DNA of 64,000 nt from UBA2336 sp964404445 (GCA_964404445.1 CAYOJW010000001.1:1-64000); one strand, 5' to 3'. Numbered from the stretch's first letter, positions 33,753 to 43,213 are shown. A program made the numbers and translations. The notes: generated by a model from the letters alone, not told the origin.

Positions 33753-34379
33753 ATGGGTATTTACAATATCATCATAGCCGATGACCACCACATTATAATT
33801 GATGGTTTAAAAAGTGTACTTCAAAACACTCCGTTTATCATTACTGCCGAAGCCAAAAACGGACAAGAGGCATTAAACATTATATCCCAAAATCCTGAGA
33901 ACTATCAAATCTTAATTTCAGACATTGGTATGCCTATACTTTCGGGAACGGAATTGTGCAAAATGGTAAAACAAAAATTTGCGCATATAAAAGTGCTTAT
34001 GTTATCGATGTACGGCAGCGAATTGGTAATAGAAGAAGCCCTGAAAGCAGGAGCAGACGGGTTTATCCTTAAAAACTCGGGGAAAGCACAACTATTACAC
34101 GCGCTCGAAAAAATTACCAACAACGAAAACTATTATTCCGATGAAATCATCCCTGTTATTTACAGCCAAATCAATAAACAAAAAGCAAACACACTAACGC
34201 CACACGAATTGGAAATTTTAAAACTCATTGTAAAAGAGTTTTCACGCGAGCAAATTGCCGATAAGTTGTGCATCAGTGTTCGCACGGTTGACAACCACCG
34301 CATTAAAATTCTCGAAAAAACAGGCTGCAACAATACCATAGCCCTGGTAAAATACGCCATCAGCAATAATCTGGTTTAG
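33753..34379 (+). CDS. NarL/LuxR-family response regulator
   Basis: A 208-aa regulator: receiver (IADDHHI acidic pocket, phospho-Asp57 in ISDIGMP, Lys near 107 in LKNSGKAQLL) and LuxR helix-turn-helix (LTPHELEILKLIVKEFSREQIADKLCISVRTVDNHRIKIL, about 148-187). It is the partner of the TPR kinase. It precedes four exported-protein genes on the same strand, of which the first begins 109 bp later; these are plausible targets, by position only. Confidence 0.93.
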   Translation: MGIYNIIIADDHHIIIDGLKSVLQNTPFIITAEAKNGQEALNIISQNPENYQILISDIGMPILSGTELCKMVKQKFAHIKVLMLSMYGSELVIEEALKAGADGFILKNSGKAQLLHALEKITNNENYYSDEIIPVIYSQINKQKANTLTPHELEILKLIVKEFSREQIADKLCISVRTVDNHRIKILEKTGCNNTIALVKYAISNNLV

Positions 34380-34488
34380 GTATAGGAATTCTTCCTATAA
34401 AAATTTAAGCGCTTTACCTATTTCTCATTTTGTTACCCCTCGTGAACTTTAAAAAATCAAACGGGTAGTAGCTCTAAACCAAAACAAA

Positions 34489-35361
34489 ATGAGAAAAACA
34501 GGATTTTGCATGGCCATGCTTTTGATGGCAATGGTCGCTTTAGCCATTGTATCTTGCAATAAAAACGAAGACCCTAACCCAAACAACCATCGGGCTTCTA
34601 CTGGTGCCATTCCTTACGGCACAATTACACTGCTTAACGGCACTACACCTACGTTCCGCTGGACATATACTTCTGAAGACAATAAACTGAAAGCTATAAA
34701 ATGGGAACTATTGGCCGGAGGCGCACCAACAGTAACAAACATTGACGACATTACCTACACCGGGGATAACCTAACAAAGGTTGTACAAAATTATGATGGA
34801 GGAGCTACAAAAACGCTGTCCTACAGCTATAATTCACAAGGGAGCTTCCTCAAATCAACCGAAGCCGTAAGCACCAACAACAAAGTATGGAACGTGGATA
34901 CAGAGTTCGATACCGATAGGCGTATAGTACAATGGGCTCGCTACCGCAATACCGATGGCAATACCGATGCGCTTACCAGTAGGCAGTTTACCTACGATGC
35001 CAATGGCAATGTTACCCAAGTAAAGCAGATAGATGGCTCTTTGCAGACCGATATGACCATCACCTATGATAATAAAGAGAACAAAGCCTATCTGCAACCC
35101 GAATTTTTAGCCTTGGTGTTTAGTGATTTTTCCGGCACGCTGCCGATGGTTTGGGCAGGCACAGCACAGCAGGTTGTACCCTTGTCAAAAAACAACCCCG
35201 TACAAATCCTTCGCAAAAGCACGATCCAGGATATAAAGATAACGCTCGACTACACCTTTGATACCGAAGGTTATATCACCAAGGTAGTGGAGCAACAGTA
35301 CGATATGTTGAATGGGGGAAGCTTAACTACAGAGAAGACCTTTGAGATTGCGATACCCTAA
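34489..35361 (+). CDS. Exported lipoprotein with YD-like beta repeats
   Basis: A 290-aa protein with signal and lipobox (LAIVSC, Cys23) followed by an Asn/Pro linker (NKNEDPNPNN). The mature part is built of beta strands with repeated Y-D/N-x-x-G-N turns (FTYDANGNVTQVKQ, TFDTEGYITKVVEQQY), reminiscent of YD/RHS or DUF4595-type proteins in Bacteroidota lipoproteins. Function unknown. It follows the NarL-type regulator; no promoter is obvious. Confidence 0.7.
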   Translation: MRKTGFCMAMLLMAMVALAIVSCNKNEDPNPNNHRASTGAIPYGTITLLNGTTPTFRWTYTSEDNKLKAIKWELLAGGAPTVTNIDDITYTGDNLTKVVQNYDGGATKTLSYSYNSQGSFLKSTEAVSTNNKVWNVDTEFDTDRRIVQWARYRNTDGNTDALTSRQFTYDANGNVTQVKQIDGSLQTDMTITYDNKENKAYLQPEFLALVFSDFSGTLPMVWAGTAQQVVPLSKNNPVQILRKSTIQDIKITLDYTFDTEGYITKVVEQQYDMLNGGSLTTEKTFEIAIP

Positions 35362-35435
35362 ACTTGCATCAAACAAGGAAAGACGGATTATCGGATGTCC
35401 GAAGTCCAAAGCAGAAAAGAACATAAAGCACAAAT

Positions 35436-35480
35436 TTGTTCCCTTCGCTTTTGGAGAGGGGTTGGGAGGTGAGGCTACTA
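35436..35480. repeat. Possible dispersed repeat upstream of the barrel gene
   Basis: The stretch TTCCCTTCGCTTTTGGAGAG followed by GGGTTGGGAGGTGAGGC has the look of a short repeat often scattered in intergenic gaps of this phylum. Only one copy is in the window. Confidence 0.35.
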
Positions 35481-35490
35481 AACAAATAAA

Positions 35491-36267
35491 ATGAAAAAAA
35501 TACTACTTATTGCTTTATTGGCCGTAGCACAGGTGTATATGGCTAACGCCCAAAGTTTTTCGGATATACAAAGCGGCAAAGGCAAACAAATTTTTACCGA
35601 AAGCATCGTTAGGCTGTACGGCAGGTTTATTTACGTTTCTTCTAAATATACAGATTCGTACTCTGCCTATTCGGCAAATATCGAAATCATTAAAAACCAC
35701 TTAGGGAAAGGGGAAACCCGTACAAAATACGTAAACCCTACGCTTGGCGACTTACTATGGGTGGCACCGGAGGTTCGCAAAGCCGGGCAGGCCGTTAATA
35801 ATGGCCAACCCTATATACCATCCAAACATCCCTGGAAAGATCACGCCCACGGAGCCGGCTATTTGGGTTGGGTACAATATTATTCGAATATCATCGCCAA
35901 AGACAATCTGTTGTTCTCGGCAGGCATTTCGGCCGGAGATTATATATACGGTTCAAGGGTTAACGGTACAGAGCAAGACCCCTACGGCTATTACCTTGCC
36001 GCAGGCCCTGCGCTTATAGCCTCGTACGTGCCGGCTAAATGGTGCTGGGTTGATGTTTACACCAACTACGATATGAGTTTTGTAAACGCTGTAAAGAAAG
36101 ACTCAACCGATCCCAAGTACCCTAAACCGCATTTCCTTACCATTGGTGCCGATTTTAACACCAACAAAAAAATATTTACCGGGGTACGCTACAACACCAT
36201 GATCGACCGGGGGTCGATGAACGATGCGTCAAGCCGGCTCGATATTAAATTAGGCTTTATACTTTAA
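35491..36267 (+). CDS. Exported protein, probable outer membrane barrel
   Basis: A 258-aa protein with a clear signal peptide (about 1-20, YMANAQ). The mature part is Tyr/Gly-rich with alternating strands (YLGWVQYYSNIIAKDNLLFSAGI, YGYYLAAGPALIASY, FLTIGADF, IFTGVRY) and ends LDIKLGFIL, like a final beta-signal strand. This suggests a small outer-membrane barrel. I do not recognise a named family. It lies in the accessory block after the TPR kinase system. Confidence 0.65.
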   Translation: MKKILLIALLAVAQVYMANAQSFSDIQSGKGKQIFTESIVRLYGRFIYVSSKYTDSYSAYSANIEIIKNHLGKGETRTKYVNPTLGDLLWVAPEVRKAGQAVNNGQPYIPSKHPWKDHAHGAGYLGWVQYYSNIIAKDNLLFSAGISAGDYIYGSRVNGTEQDPYGYYLAAGPALIASYVPAKWCWVDVYTNYDMSFVNAVKKDSTDPKYPKPHFLTIGADFNTNKKIFTGVRYNTMIDRGSMNDASSRLDIKLGFIL

Positions 36268-36346
36268 TACACACTTGCGCTCTTGCAGCGGCTTACCAAA
36301 GTAAATTTTAGCAAACAAATTCAATTATTCATAAAGTTTAATAACA

Positions 36347-36763
36347 ATGAAAACATATAAAGTAAGCGCCATATTCCTGCTGTTATTTTTTGCAGGCTCG
36401 GTTTTTAATGTGGTCAATGCTCAACATAAAAAATTTAAACAGGTACAAAGGTTTGAGATCAATATGCCGAAAAGCGATACAGCATGGAGCGAGCCGCAGG
36501 TTTTTACTCTTACATCAAGCGATGTGAAAGATAAACGTACACAACGGATTAGCGTGCAGTGCAAATATGTAAGGCACAAGGGCACTTCTACGTATTTTGA
36601 AGTTCGCACTACCAATTTAGGGCCGTCAACATTATCAGCAAGTATAGGTATTCAAACGGCAAAGGAGCAATTTACTGAAGACGGTGCTAGTATAAGATAT
36701 ATTAACGGTTTGGGCAGCGATTGGTGGGTCTCAAACGAATTATGGGTGTCCAACCGGGATTAA
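36347..36763 (+). CDS. Small secreted protein of unknown function
   Basis: A 138-aa protein with signal peptide (about 1-25, VVNAQ). The mature chain of about 110 residues is beta-rich and basic at the start (HKKFKQVQRFEI), with CKYVRHKGTSTYFEVRTTN in the middle. It holds one Cys. I do not recognise a family. It sits between the barrel-like gene and the WG-repeat gene, each separated by 80-160 bp, so an operon is possible but loose. Confidence 0.6.
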   Translation: MKTYKVSAIFLLLFFAGSVFNVVNAQHKKFKQVQRFEINMPKSDTAWSEPQVFTLTSSDVKDKRTQRISVQCKYVRHKGTSTYFEVRTTNLGPSTLSASIGIQTAKEQFTEDGASIRYINGLGSDWWVSNELWVSNRD

Positions 36764-36922
36764 GGGAAAAATGAGTGGTATTGAACGGGCAACAAAATCC
36801 GGACCAATACATATTGGTTATTACGGTGTGTACTTCGGTAAATAGGCTTGAGTTGATACACAAAACATCATTCCCGCTCCCTTGTTAAAGGGTTTGTAAC
36901 GCTTAATTCAAGACTAAAAAAC

Positions 36923-38647
36923 ATGATAAGAATAGTTATCATTTCGGTTTTAACAATGATGCATTTTCTGGCAAACGGTCAGGAGTTGTTCAAAGACGAA
37001 AAAAGCAGGAGTTACGGACTGAAAGATGCCCGAGGGAATATTATTGTTAAGCCAAAATACGTCAACTTCAATTCTACAAATACGAGCGATTATTTCCCTG
37101 TGGCAAAAGGCTATGGGAAAAAAAATGAATGGGGTATTTATGCGGGAGAAAAATGGGGAGTTATTGATGCCACAGGGAAAGAGGTTGTTCCTTTTAAATA
37201 CGATAATATGGAAGGCATTCAAGACAAATTGATTGTGGTTAAACTTCAGGACAAATATGGAATTATTGACGTAACAGGTAAAGAGGTTTTCCCATTCAAG
37301 TATGACATGGTGTACTACTTTAATCGGGAATTGGGCACCCTTGGCGTGGGAAAAAAAGAAGGAGCCGGATATATCTGTGGTGTTGTCGATTTAACAGACA
37401 AAATAATTATGCCATTTCAATATGCTAACCTTGATATTTTTTCAGATGGATATAGAAAAACTGTAAAAGAATTAGCTCCGAACGTATATAAGTTTGGAAT
37501 TATAGAAGAATCTGGCAAAGAGATTATCCCGCCTCAGTGCGATCAAATATATAATCGGGTTTCTTATTACGAAGGTGGAGGGTTAAAATATCATATTTAC
37601 AAAGACATTGCCTTTAGATGTACCCTGGTAAAATTCAACTGTAAACTAACTCCTGTGAGTTTAAAAACCGGAGAAGATATTATATCGGAACAATACGACA
37701 AAGTGTCTAAATTTTCAGACAGTCTAATATGGGTTTCAAACGGAAATTACCCAAATGAAAGAAGCGGCCTGATCGATATTTCCGGGAATGTGGTATTGCC
37801 TCTGATGTGCACAAACATAGAATACCCGATTGACAACAAAAAAGGCGTTGCCAAAGTAACAGCCATCAAGAACAACAAAATAAAAACAGGATTTATCGAT
37901 AAAAACGGCAATGAAGTTATCCCCATACAATATGATTACTTCGGTGATCTCCGGGAAGAAATGAGGGGCGTTTGCATTGACGGCAAATGCGGTTATATTG
38001 ATGTAACGGGAAAAACAATGATACCCCTTCAATTTGAACTTGCGGAGAATTTTGTAAATGGCAAGGCCGTTGTGAGTTTTTCTGGCAATGTGATAGATAA
38101 AACCGGGAATATCATTGAAAAGGGCACTAAATCATTGGCGAATTTAACTGATGAGGAAAGGAGTAGCATTATCACAAAGAAAAGGGCAACGGGTGTAAAC
38201 CTATCAGCGGATGATCTTAATTGGCTTGTTGCTTACGAAAGCGACCGTCAAAGAAAAAAAGAACAAGCCTTACAGGAAAGGACGATATTACTCAAAGAGG
38301 CAAAATCATTAATGGGCATAGTCTTTATCAAAATCAAAGACAACAAACCATACAAAGTAGTCGAGTACGGTGGAACCGCAGAAAATATTTACGTGTCATT
38401 TCAAACTTTAGATGGCCAGAGTGGATATTATTCAGTAAACCTACCACAACTTTTATCAGAGTATAGGTATGCCAAAGCACACACTTGCTCCGCTTGTGGA
38501 GGAAAGGGTATAATTACAAGAACGGATACATACACCTATACGCACGATCGCACTATTTCGCGGGGAGTTAAAATAAAAGAAACCACTACGAAGGTTTCAA
38601 GCAACAGGTGCACAGTATGCGCTGGATATGGAACGATATACGAGTAG
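36923..38647 (+). CDS. Exported WG-repeat protein with DnaJ-like CxxCxGxG motifs
   Basis: A 574-aa protein: signal peptide (about 1-19, LANGQ), then about eight WG-type repeats, each of the form (W/Y/F)G-(V/I)-ID-x-TGKE-(V/I)-(V/I)P-(F/L)-xY (for example WGVIDATGKEVVPFKYD and CGYIDVTGKTMIPLQFE). A coiled Lys/Gln-rich segment follows near 430-460. A C-terminal domain has two CxxCxGxG motifs (CSACGGKG and CTVCAGYG), as in DnaJ zinc fingers. The combination of an exported repeat domain with a zinc ribbon is unusual. Function unknown. It is the last gene of the accessory block. Confidence 0.8.
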   Translation: MIRIVIISVLTMMHFLANGQELFKDEKSRSYGLKDARGNIIVKPKYVNFNSTNTSDYFPVAKGYGKKNEWGIYAGEKWGVIDATGKEVVPFKYDNMEGIQDKLIVVKLQDKYGIIDVTGKEVFPFKYDMVYYFNRELGTLGVGKKEGAGYICGVVDLTDKIIMPFQYANLDIFSDGYRKTVKELAPNVYKFGIIEESGKEIIPPQCDQIYNRVSYYEGGGLKYHIYKDIAFRCTLVKFNCKLTPVSLKTGEDIISEQYDKVSKFSDSLIWVSNGNYPNERSGLIDISGNVVLPLMCTNIEYPIDNKKGVAKVTAIKNNKIKTGFIDKNGNEVIPIQYDYFGDLREEMRGVCIDGKCGYIDVTGKTMIPLQFELAENFVNGKAVVSFSGNVIDKTGNIIEKGTKSLANLTDEERSSIITKKRATGVNLSADDLNWLVAYESDRQRKKEQALQERTILLKEAKSLMGIVFIKIKDNKPYKVVEYGGTAENIYVSFQTLDGQSGYYSVNLPQLLSEYRYAKAHTCSACGGKGIITRTDTYTYTHDRTISRGVKIKETTTKVSSNRCTVCAGYGTIYE

Positions 38648-38737
38648 CCCTGCCTTTGTGAGGCATCGTTTAGGCTACAAATAAAGGAGAAGAACAGTCA
38701 CCCCCCACCCACTCTTACAATCTTGTAGCACTAACCA

Positions 38738-39433
38738 TCACCTGAGCAATACCTCAGACAAACTTTGTTTTTCCTTCCGTACCGGTATCCTAAACATCAG
38801 GTAATAGTTAAAGCCCCATGTATTGTCGTTGTAGGTTTTGCCGTACCCCGGCACATCGTGCGGGATAAACCCACGGGGGGCGTTGGTGTTCAGCCCGAAT
38901 TTGAACCGTGCCGTATAGCCCATCCAAAAACTACCCAACACTTTTACTTTCAACCCGGTAGTTAGCTCGCCCCAGTTGGCACGCACGCCATCGTTCGTGT
39001 AGCTGTTGGTGCTTGATCCCCACACGGCATCATCCGACTCGATACGGATTTGTTCAGAGAATGACCCATGACCGTACCGCACACCAAAAAAGAGCATATT
39101 TTTTTCAGGATCGTTTTTAAGAAAGTTTACATCGGCCCCCAGCCGGAAGTAATTCCCCTTGTTACTGTATTGCTCTAAGTCTGTCGTGAAATCGCGTTGC
39201 CAGCGTCCCAGTTCAACGGCTAAGTAGTACCGGTAAAAATCTATATCAGCATTTATTTCAAAACCCGAAAAAGTATCATCTACCGGAATGCGAATCAGGC
39301 TAACGACATCGGTACCCACGCGCACTCCCGTAGGCCGGTAATCGGTTTTGAGTTTCAACAAACTGTCTAACTTATGTTGTGCCAGTACGGTTGTCGCCAG
39401 CAAAAGAAACGTTATGCTAATTGTATATTTCAA
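38738..39433 (-). CDS. DUF6048 family protein
   Basis: A 231-aa exported protein with signal peptide (about 1-18, TVLAQ), predicted outer-membrane barrel (Phe/Tyr/Gly strands such as MLFFGVRYGHGSF and LGSFWMGYTARFKFG, ending WGFNYYLMFRIPV). The paired order with DUF6452 is conserved in Bacteroidota. Its start lies 17 bp inside the end of the DUF6452 gene, so they are translationally linked. Function unknown. Confidence 0.85.
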   Translation of the reverse strand: MKYTISITFLLLATTVLAQHKLDSLLKLKTDYRPTGVRVGTDVVSLIRIPVDDTFSGFEINADIDFYRYYLAVELGRWQRDFTTDLEQYSNKGNYFRLGADVNFLKNDPEKNMLFFGVRYGHGSFSEQIRIESDDAVWGSSTNSYTNDGVRANWGELTTGLKVKVLGSFWMGYTARFKFGLNTNAPRGFIPHDVPGYGKTYNDNTWGFNYYLMFRIPVRKEKQSLSEVLLR

Positions 39434-39878
39434 TGTTGATCGATCGTCCTTTGTTTAAACTGTTTTGTACTACCCGCACCGAATCGAAATCGGTCGATAA
39501 CACGCGCAAATCATATTGAAGCCGCTCGCTGCCACACTCTTGTGAAACAAACCGTACTTCGGTTTTATAGCCCACGGTTATTTTTTTGACCTCTGCCGGA
39601 AACTGAAAAGTAAACTCTGTTTCGTTCGCGTACGGGTTAACGGTTACAACGGCTTGTTTGGCCAGCGTATCGGGCAGGTCGGTGCCGTAATCTTTATAAA
39701 AAACACTATCCGTTCCGGTAGCGGCAATATGGTACAGCACAACCGTGTCGGCCTTGCCGTCTGCAAATTTCACAAATCCGAACACCAACGCATTGTCGGC
39801 TCCGCGCAGACAAATATCATTATCCAGGCAAGCGCCCAGCAGCATAAAAACCAGCAGAATCCAACACCATTTATACAT
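39417..39878 (-). CDS. DUF6452 family lipoprotein
   Basis: A 153-aa protein beginning MYKWCWILLVFMLLGACLDND, a lipoprotein signal with lipobox LLGAC (Cys17). The mature part has the DUF6452 layout: an early CLRGADNALVFGFVKF-type strand, LPDTLAKQAVVTVNPYANETEFTF, and a late SQECGSERLQYDLRVLS. It overlaps the DUF6048 gene. The gene is divergent from rimO. Confidence 0.85.
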   Translation of the reverse strand: MYKWCWILLVFMLLGACLDNDICLRGADNALVFGFVKFADGKADTVVLYHIAATGTDSVFYKDYGTDLPDTLAKQAVVTVNPYANETEFTFQFPAEVKKITVGYKTEVRFVSQECGSERLQYDLRVLSTDFDSVRVVQNSLNKGRSINIEIYN

Positions 39879-39936
39879 CGTGCGTAAAGATACGTGATGC
39901 CGTTCAAGGCAAAATCTATACCCGGTTTATTTTTAG

Positions 39937-39944
39937 TAAATTTG
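39937..39944 (+). promoter_or_regulatory. -7 element of rimO
   Basis: TAAATTTG, 22 nt upstream of the GTG start at 39967. Confidence 0.55.
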
Positions 39945-39966
39945 CCGTTCTGAAGGTGCGATTGAC

Positions 39967-41280
39967 GTGAAAACAAAGGGAAATACCAAAACGAAAGTAA
40001 ATATTGTAACACTGGGGTGCTCGAAAAACCAGGTGGACTCCGAAGTATTGCTCACGCAGTTGCGCGGCAATGGCATTGATGCCGAACATGAATCAGGCCG
40101 CGACAACGCCCAGGTAGTGGTGATCAACACCTGCGGCTTCATCGACAATGCCAAACAGGAGTCGGTCGATACCATTTTACGCTATGTCGATGCCAAAGAA
40201 GAAGGCATTGTTGATAAAGTGTATGTTACCGGGTGTCTTTCGCAACGCTATAAAGACGACCTCGAAAAAGAAATCCCCGAAGTGGATGCGTGGTTCGGTA
40301 CGCGCGACCTCTCACGCATCCTTAAAACTTTTCATGCCGATTACAAGCACGAATTGGTTGGCGAACGCATTCTCACCAATCCGGGGCATTATGCCTATTT
40401 AAAAATATCGGAGGGCTGCGACCGGCCTTGTTCGTTTTGTGCCATTCCGCTCATGCGCGGCAACCATATTTCGCGCCCTGTCGAAGAGTTGGTAAAAGAA
40501 GCAAAGAATTTAGCCAAAGGCGGAACAAAAGAATTGTTGCTGATCGCGCAGGACTCAACGTATTACGGACTTGATCTACATAAAAAAAGAAACTTAGCCG
40601 ATTTGCTGAAACACCTTTCGGATGTTGAAGGTATTGAATGGATCAGGTTACACTACGCATTCCCGGCCGGTTTCCCGATGGATGTGTTGGATGTGATGGC
40701 CGAGCGACCGAACATCTGTAAATATTTAGACATTCCGTTGCAGCATGGTTCAACCAATATGCTGAAGATCATGCGCAGGGGCATAACACGCGAAAAAACG
40801 GAAGAGTTGCTTCACACCATCCGCACGAAAGTGCCGGGCATTGCTATTCGCACTACGATGATTGCCGGCCATCCGGGCGAAACCGAAAGCGAGTTTAACG
40901 AGATGATGAAGTTTATTGAAACTTCACGCTTCGAGCGGTTGGGTGTATTCGGCTATTCGCACGAAGAAAACACACACGCCTATTCGCTGGCCGATGATGT
41001 TCCGGCCGAAGTAAAGCAAGAGCGCATTGATGCCGTGATGGAACTGCAACAGGGTATTTCGCTTGAGCTGAACCAGGCAAAAATCGGTTCTGTACAAAAA
41101 GTGCTGATCGACCGGAAAGAGGGCGGTGAGTTTATCGGCCGTACCGAGTTCGACTCGCCCGAAGTTGATAATGAGGTATTGATCGATGCCACCAAAAACT
41201 ACCTGCGCGTAGGTGATTTTGTGAACGTAAAAGTTACCAACGCTACTGAATTTGATTTGAGCGGGGATGTAATTGAATGA
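39967..41280 (+). CDS. rimO: Ribosomal protein S12 methylthiotransferase RimO
   Basis: A radical-SAM enzyme that methylthiolates Asp88 of ribosomal protein S12. At 437 aa it has the UPF0004 domain (LGCSKNQVDSE, VVINTCGFI, GCLSQRY with its three cluster Cys), the radical-SAM CDRPCSFCAIP triad, the CKYLDIPLQHG region, and a C-terminal TRAM domain (from about 370). A GTG start is used. In other Bacteroidota it often follows ftsY closely; here 8 kb separate them. Confidence 0.96.
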   Translation: MKTKGNTKTKVNIVTLGCSKNQVDSEVLLTQLRGNGIDAEHESGRDNAQVVVINTCGFIDNAKQESVDTILRYVDAKEEGIVDKVYVTGCLSQRYKDDLEKEIPEVDAWFGTRDLSRILKTFHADYKHELVGERILTNPGHYAYLKISEGCDRPCSFCAIPLMRGNHISRPVEELVKEAKNLAKGGTKELLLIAQDSTYYGLDLHKKRNLADLLKHLSDVEGIEWIRLHYAFPAGFPMDVLDVMAERPNICKYLDIPLQHGSTNMLKIMRRGITREKTEELLHTIRTKVPGIAIRTTMIAGHPGETESEFNEMMKFIETSRFERLGVFGYSHEENTHAYSLADDVPAEVKQERIDAVMELQQGISLELNQAKIGSVQKVLIDRKEGGEFIGRTEFDSPEVDNEVLIDATKNYLRVGDFVNVKVTNATEFDLSGDVIE

Positions 41281-41290
41281 TTAAAACTAC

Positions 41291-41415
41291 AAGCCATCTC
41301 AAAAATAATTATAATGCCGTCATCCCGAGGAACGAGGGATCTTCGAACTTACAGAACACCTAATATGTGAAGATTCCTCGTTCCTCGGAATGACCAAGTA
41401 TTTTTGAGATGGCTT
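41291..41415. mobile_element. MITE-like foldback element between rimO and bshC
   Basis: A 125-bp element bounded by perfect 17-bp inverted ends (AAGCCATCTCAAAAATA at 41291-41307, its complement at 41399-41415). Inside are long arms 41319-41344 and 41369-41394 that pair at 24 of 26 positions and contain CGAGGAACGAGG. It encodes nothing; a minus-strand frame through it is a by-product. Imperfect TTAAAACT/TTAAACT flanks may be remnants of a target duplication. No transposase is in the window. Confidence 0.75.
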
Positions 41416-41478
41416 CTTAAACTTTATGCAGTAAATACCGTTATTGTGATATGATTTCCATCTCTTTTTGCGGCTGAT

Positions 41479-43041
41479 ATGCAGGTTCAAAAAATTTCGT
41501 TTGCTGATACCCAATCCTTCTCACGGTTTTTCCTCGATTACATCGAAGAAAATGATGCCCTGAAAAACTTCTACGGCCGTTTTCCAAAAATCGAAAACTT
41601 TAAGGATCAGATCAGCGAAAAAGCAAAAGCTTTCCCGCAGCACAACCGCGAAGTGCTGGTGAACACCCTTCAGCAACAATACAAAAACTACACACTCACC
41701 GATGCGGTTAAAAACAACATTGCTTCGCTGGCCGATGCCAAAACCTTTACAGTAACCACCGGACACCAGCTAAATATTTTTACGGGGCCGCTGTATTTCA
41801 TTTACAAAATTGTAACGGTGATCAATGCCTGTAAAGAACTAAAGAAAGTTTATCCTGAATACAATTTTGTACCCGTGTATTGGATGGCCAGCGAAGATCA
41901 CGACTTCGATGAGATTAAATACTTCCGGCTTCACGGAAAAAAATACGTTTGGAACAGTAACCAAACCGGGGCTGTCGGGCGGTTTAACCCGCACGAACTC
42001 ACCAGTCTGTTAAAAGAACTACCCGGCAACAATACCATCTTTGAAAAAGCCTACCTCAAACACGCAACACTGAGCGATTCCGTTCGGTATTATGTAAACG
42101 AATTGTTCGGTGCCGAGGGGCTGGTCGTGATCGATGCCGACACACCTGCCTTAAAAACACTTTTTAAAGAGGTTATTACCGATGATGTGTTGCACCACAC
42201 GCCCAAAAAATTAGTGGACACCACAAACGAAGCGTTAGAAAAACTGAATTACAAGCCCCAGATTAATTGTCGTGAGATAAACTTCTTCTATTTAGAAAAC
42301 AACCTGCGCGCACGGCTTGAAAAACAGGGCGATCATTACGCAGTTGTTGATACCAATATTGTTTTCACGGAAGAACAGATCAAACAACTCATCGAAACAT
42401 CGCCCGAAAAATTTAGTCCGAACGTGATTTTGCGACCCGTCTATCAGGAAGTTATTCTTCCCAACCTTGCTTACGCAGGCGGCCCGGCCGAAGTCGTGTA
42501 TTGGCTTCAGTTAAAAGATGTATTCGGTCATTATAAAATCCCATTCCCCATTTTAATGCCGCGCAACTTTGCAATGGTAATGGATGCGCCCACGCAACGC
42601 AAGTTTGAAAAAACCGGGTTAGCGCTTTCAGAGTTATTCTTTGAAAAGAATTACCTGTTCAACCACTTTGCTGTAAAATTCTCACGCAACAAGATTAAAC
42701 TCAATGGCGAGAAAGAAGCCATTGCTAATTACTTTCAAACCATCCGCCAGCAAACCGAAGCGTTCGATAAAACCCTGGGGCCGATGGTGAGTGCCGAAAC
42801 CCATCGGGCGTTGAAAAGCCTTGAAAAAATTGAACAAAAACTATTGCGTTCCGAAAAACGGTTTCAGGCCGATAAGCTCCGGCAGGTAGAGGCCGTGAAA
42901 GATGCGCTGTTCCCCAACGGCAGTTTACAGGAACGTACCGATAACTTTCTGAATTTTTATCATCAAGACCCTGAGTTTATTCAAAAGCTGTTAAACCATT
43001 TCGATGCGTTTGATTTTCGGTTTAATGTGTTGATTAATTAA
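41479..43041 (+). CDS. bshC: Bacillithiol biosynthesis cysteine-adding enzyme BshC
   Basis: Catalyses the last step of bacillithiol synthesis, adding Cys to GlcN-malate. The 520-aa protein has the full family pattern: TVTTGHQLNIFTGPLYFIYKI, NFVPVYWMASEDHDFDEI, an FSPNVILRPVYQEVILPNLAYAGGPAEVVYWLQLK core, and a C-terminal coiled coil (about 385-450) that forms the dimer. Length is close to normal (about 540). bshA and bshB are not in the window, as is usual since the genes are dispersed in Bacteroidota. Confidence 0.96.
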   Translation: MQVQKISFADTQSFSRFFLDYIEENDALKNFYGRFPKIENFKDQISEKAKAFPQHNREVLVNTLQQQYKNYTLTDAVKNNIASLADAKTFTVTTGHQLNIFTGPLYFIYKIVTVINACKELKKVYPEYNFVPVYWMASEDHDFDEIKYFRLHGKKYVWNSNQTGAVGRFNPHELTSLLKELPGNNTIFEKAYLKHATLSDSVRYYVNELFGAEGLVVIDADTPALKTLFKEVITDDVLHHTPKKLVDTTNEALEKLNYKPQINCREINFFYLENNLRARLEKQGDHYAVVDTNIVFTEEQIKQLIETSPEKFSPNVILRPVYQEVILPNLAYAGGPAEVVYWLQLKDVFGHYKIPFPILMPRNFAMVMDAPTQRKFEKTGLALSELFFEKNYLFNHFAVKFSRNKIKLNGEKEAIANYFQTIRQQTEAFDKTLGPMVSAETHRALKSLEKIEQKLLRSEKRFQADKLRQVEAVKDALFPNGSLQERTDNFLNFYHQDPEFIQKLLNHFDAFDFRFNVLIN

Positions 43042-43213
43042 CACTTCCGTTATCTAAAACAATAGAGGTAAGCTGTTTTAAGGGTTTTATTACCGTAAAT
43101 TGTTGCGCTGATATAAAAGAAATATATTCACAGGGGCATGTAAGTTGGATATTGATGGCAATTGGGTAAGACCGGAGTGTTATAAATGGGCAGACAAATG
43201 AACAATTTTTGCA

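Noticed and set aside
39417..39433. Possible frameshift between the DUF6452 and DUF6048 genes because they overlap by 17 bp
   Set aside because: Each has its own signal peptide and complete family pattern; the overlap is simple translational coupling.
41320..41514. A 64-codon minus-strand frame over the foldback element
   Set aside because: It is the by-product of translating the CGAGGAACGAGG arms (giving VIPRNEES-type peptides), not a gene.
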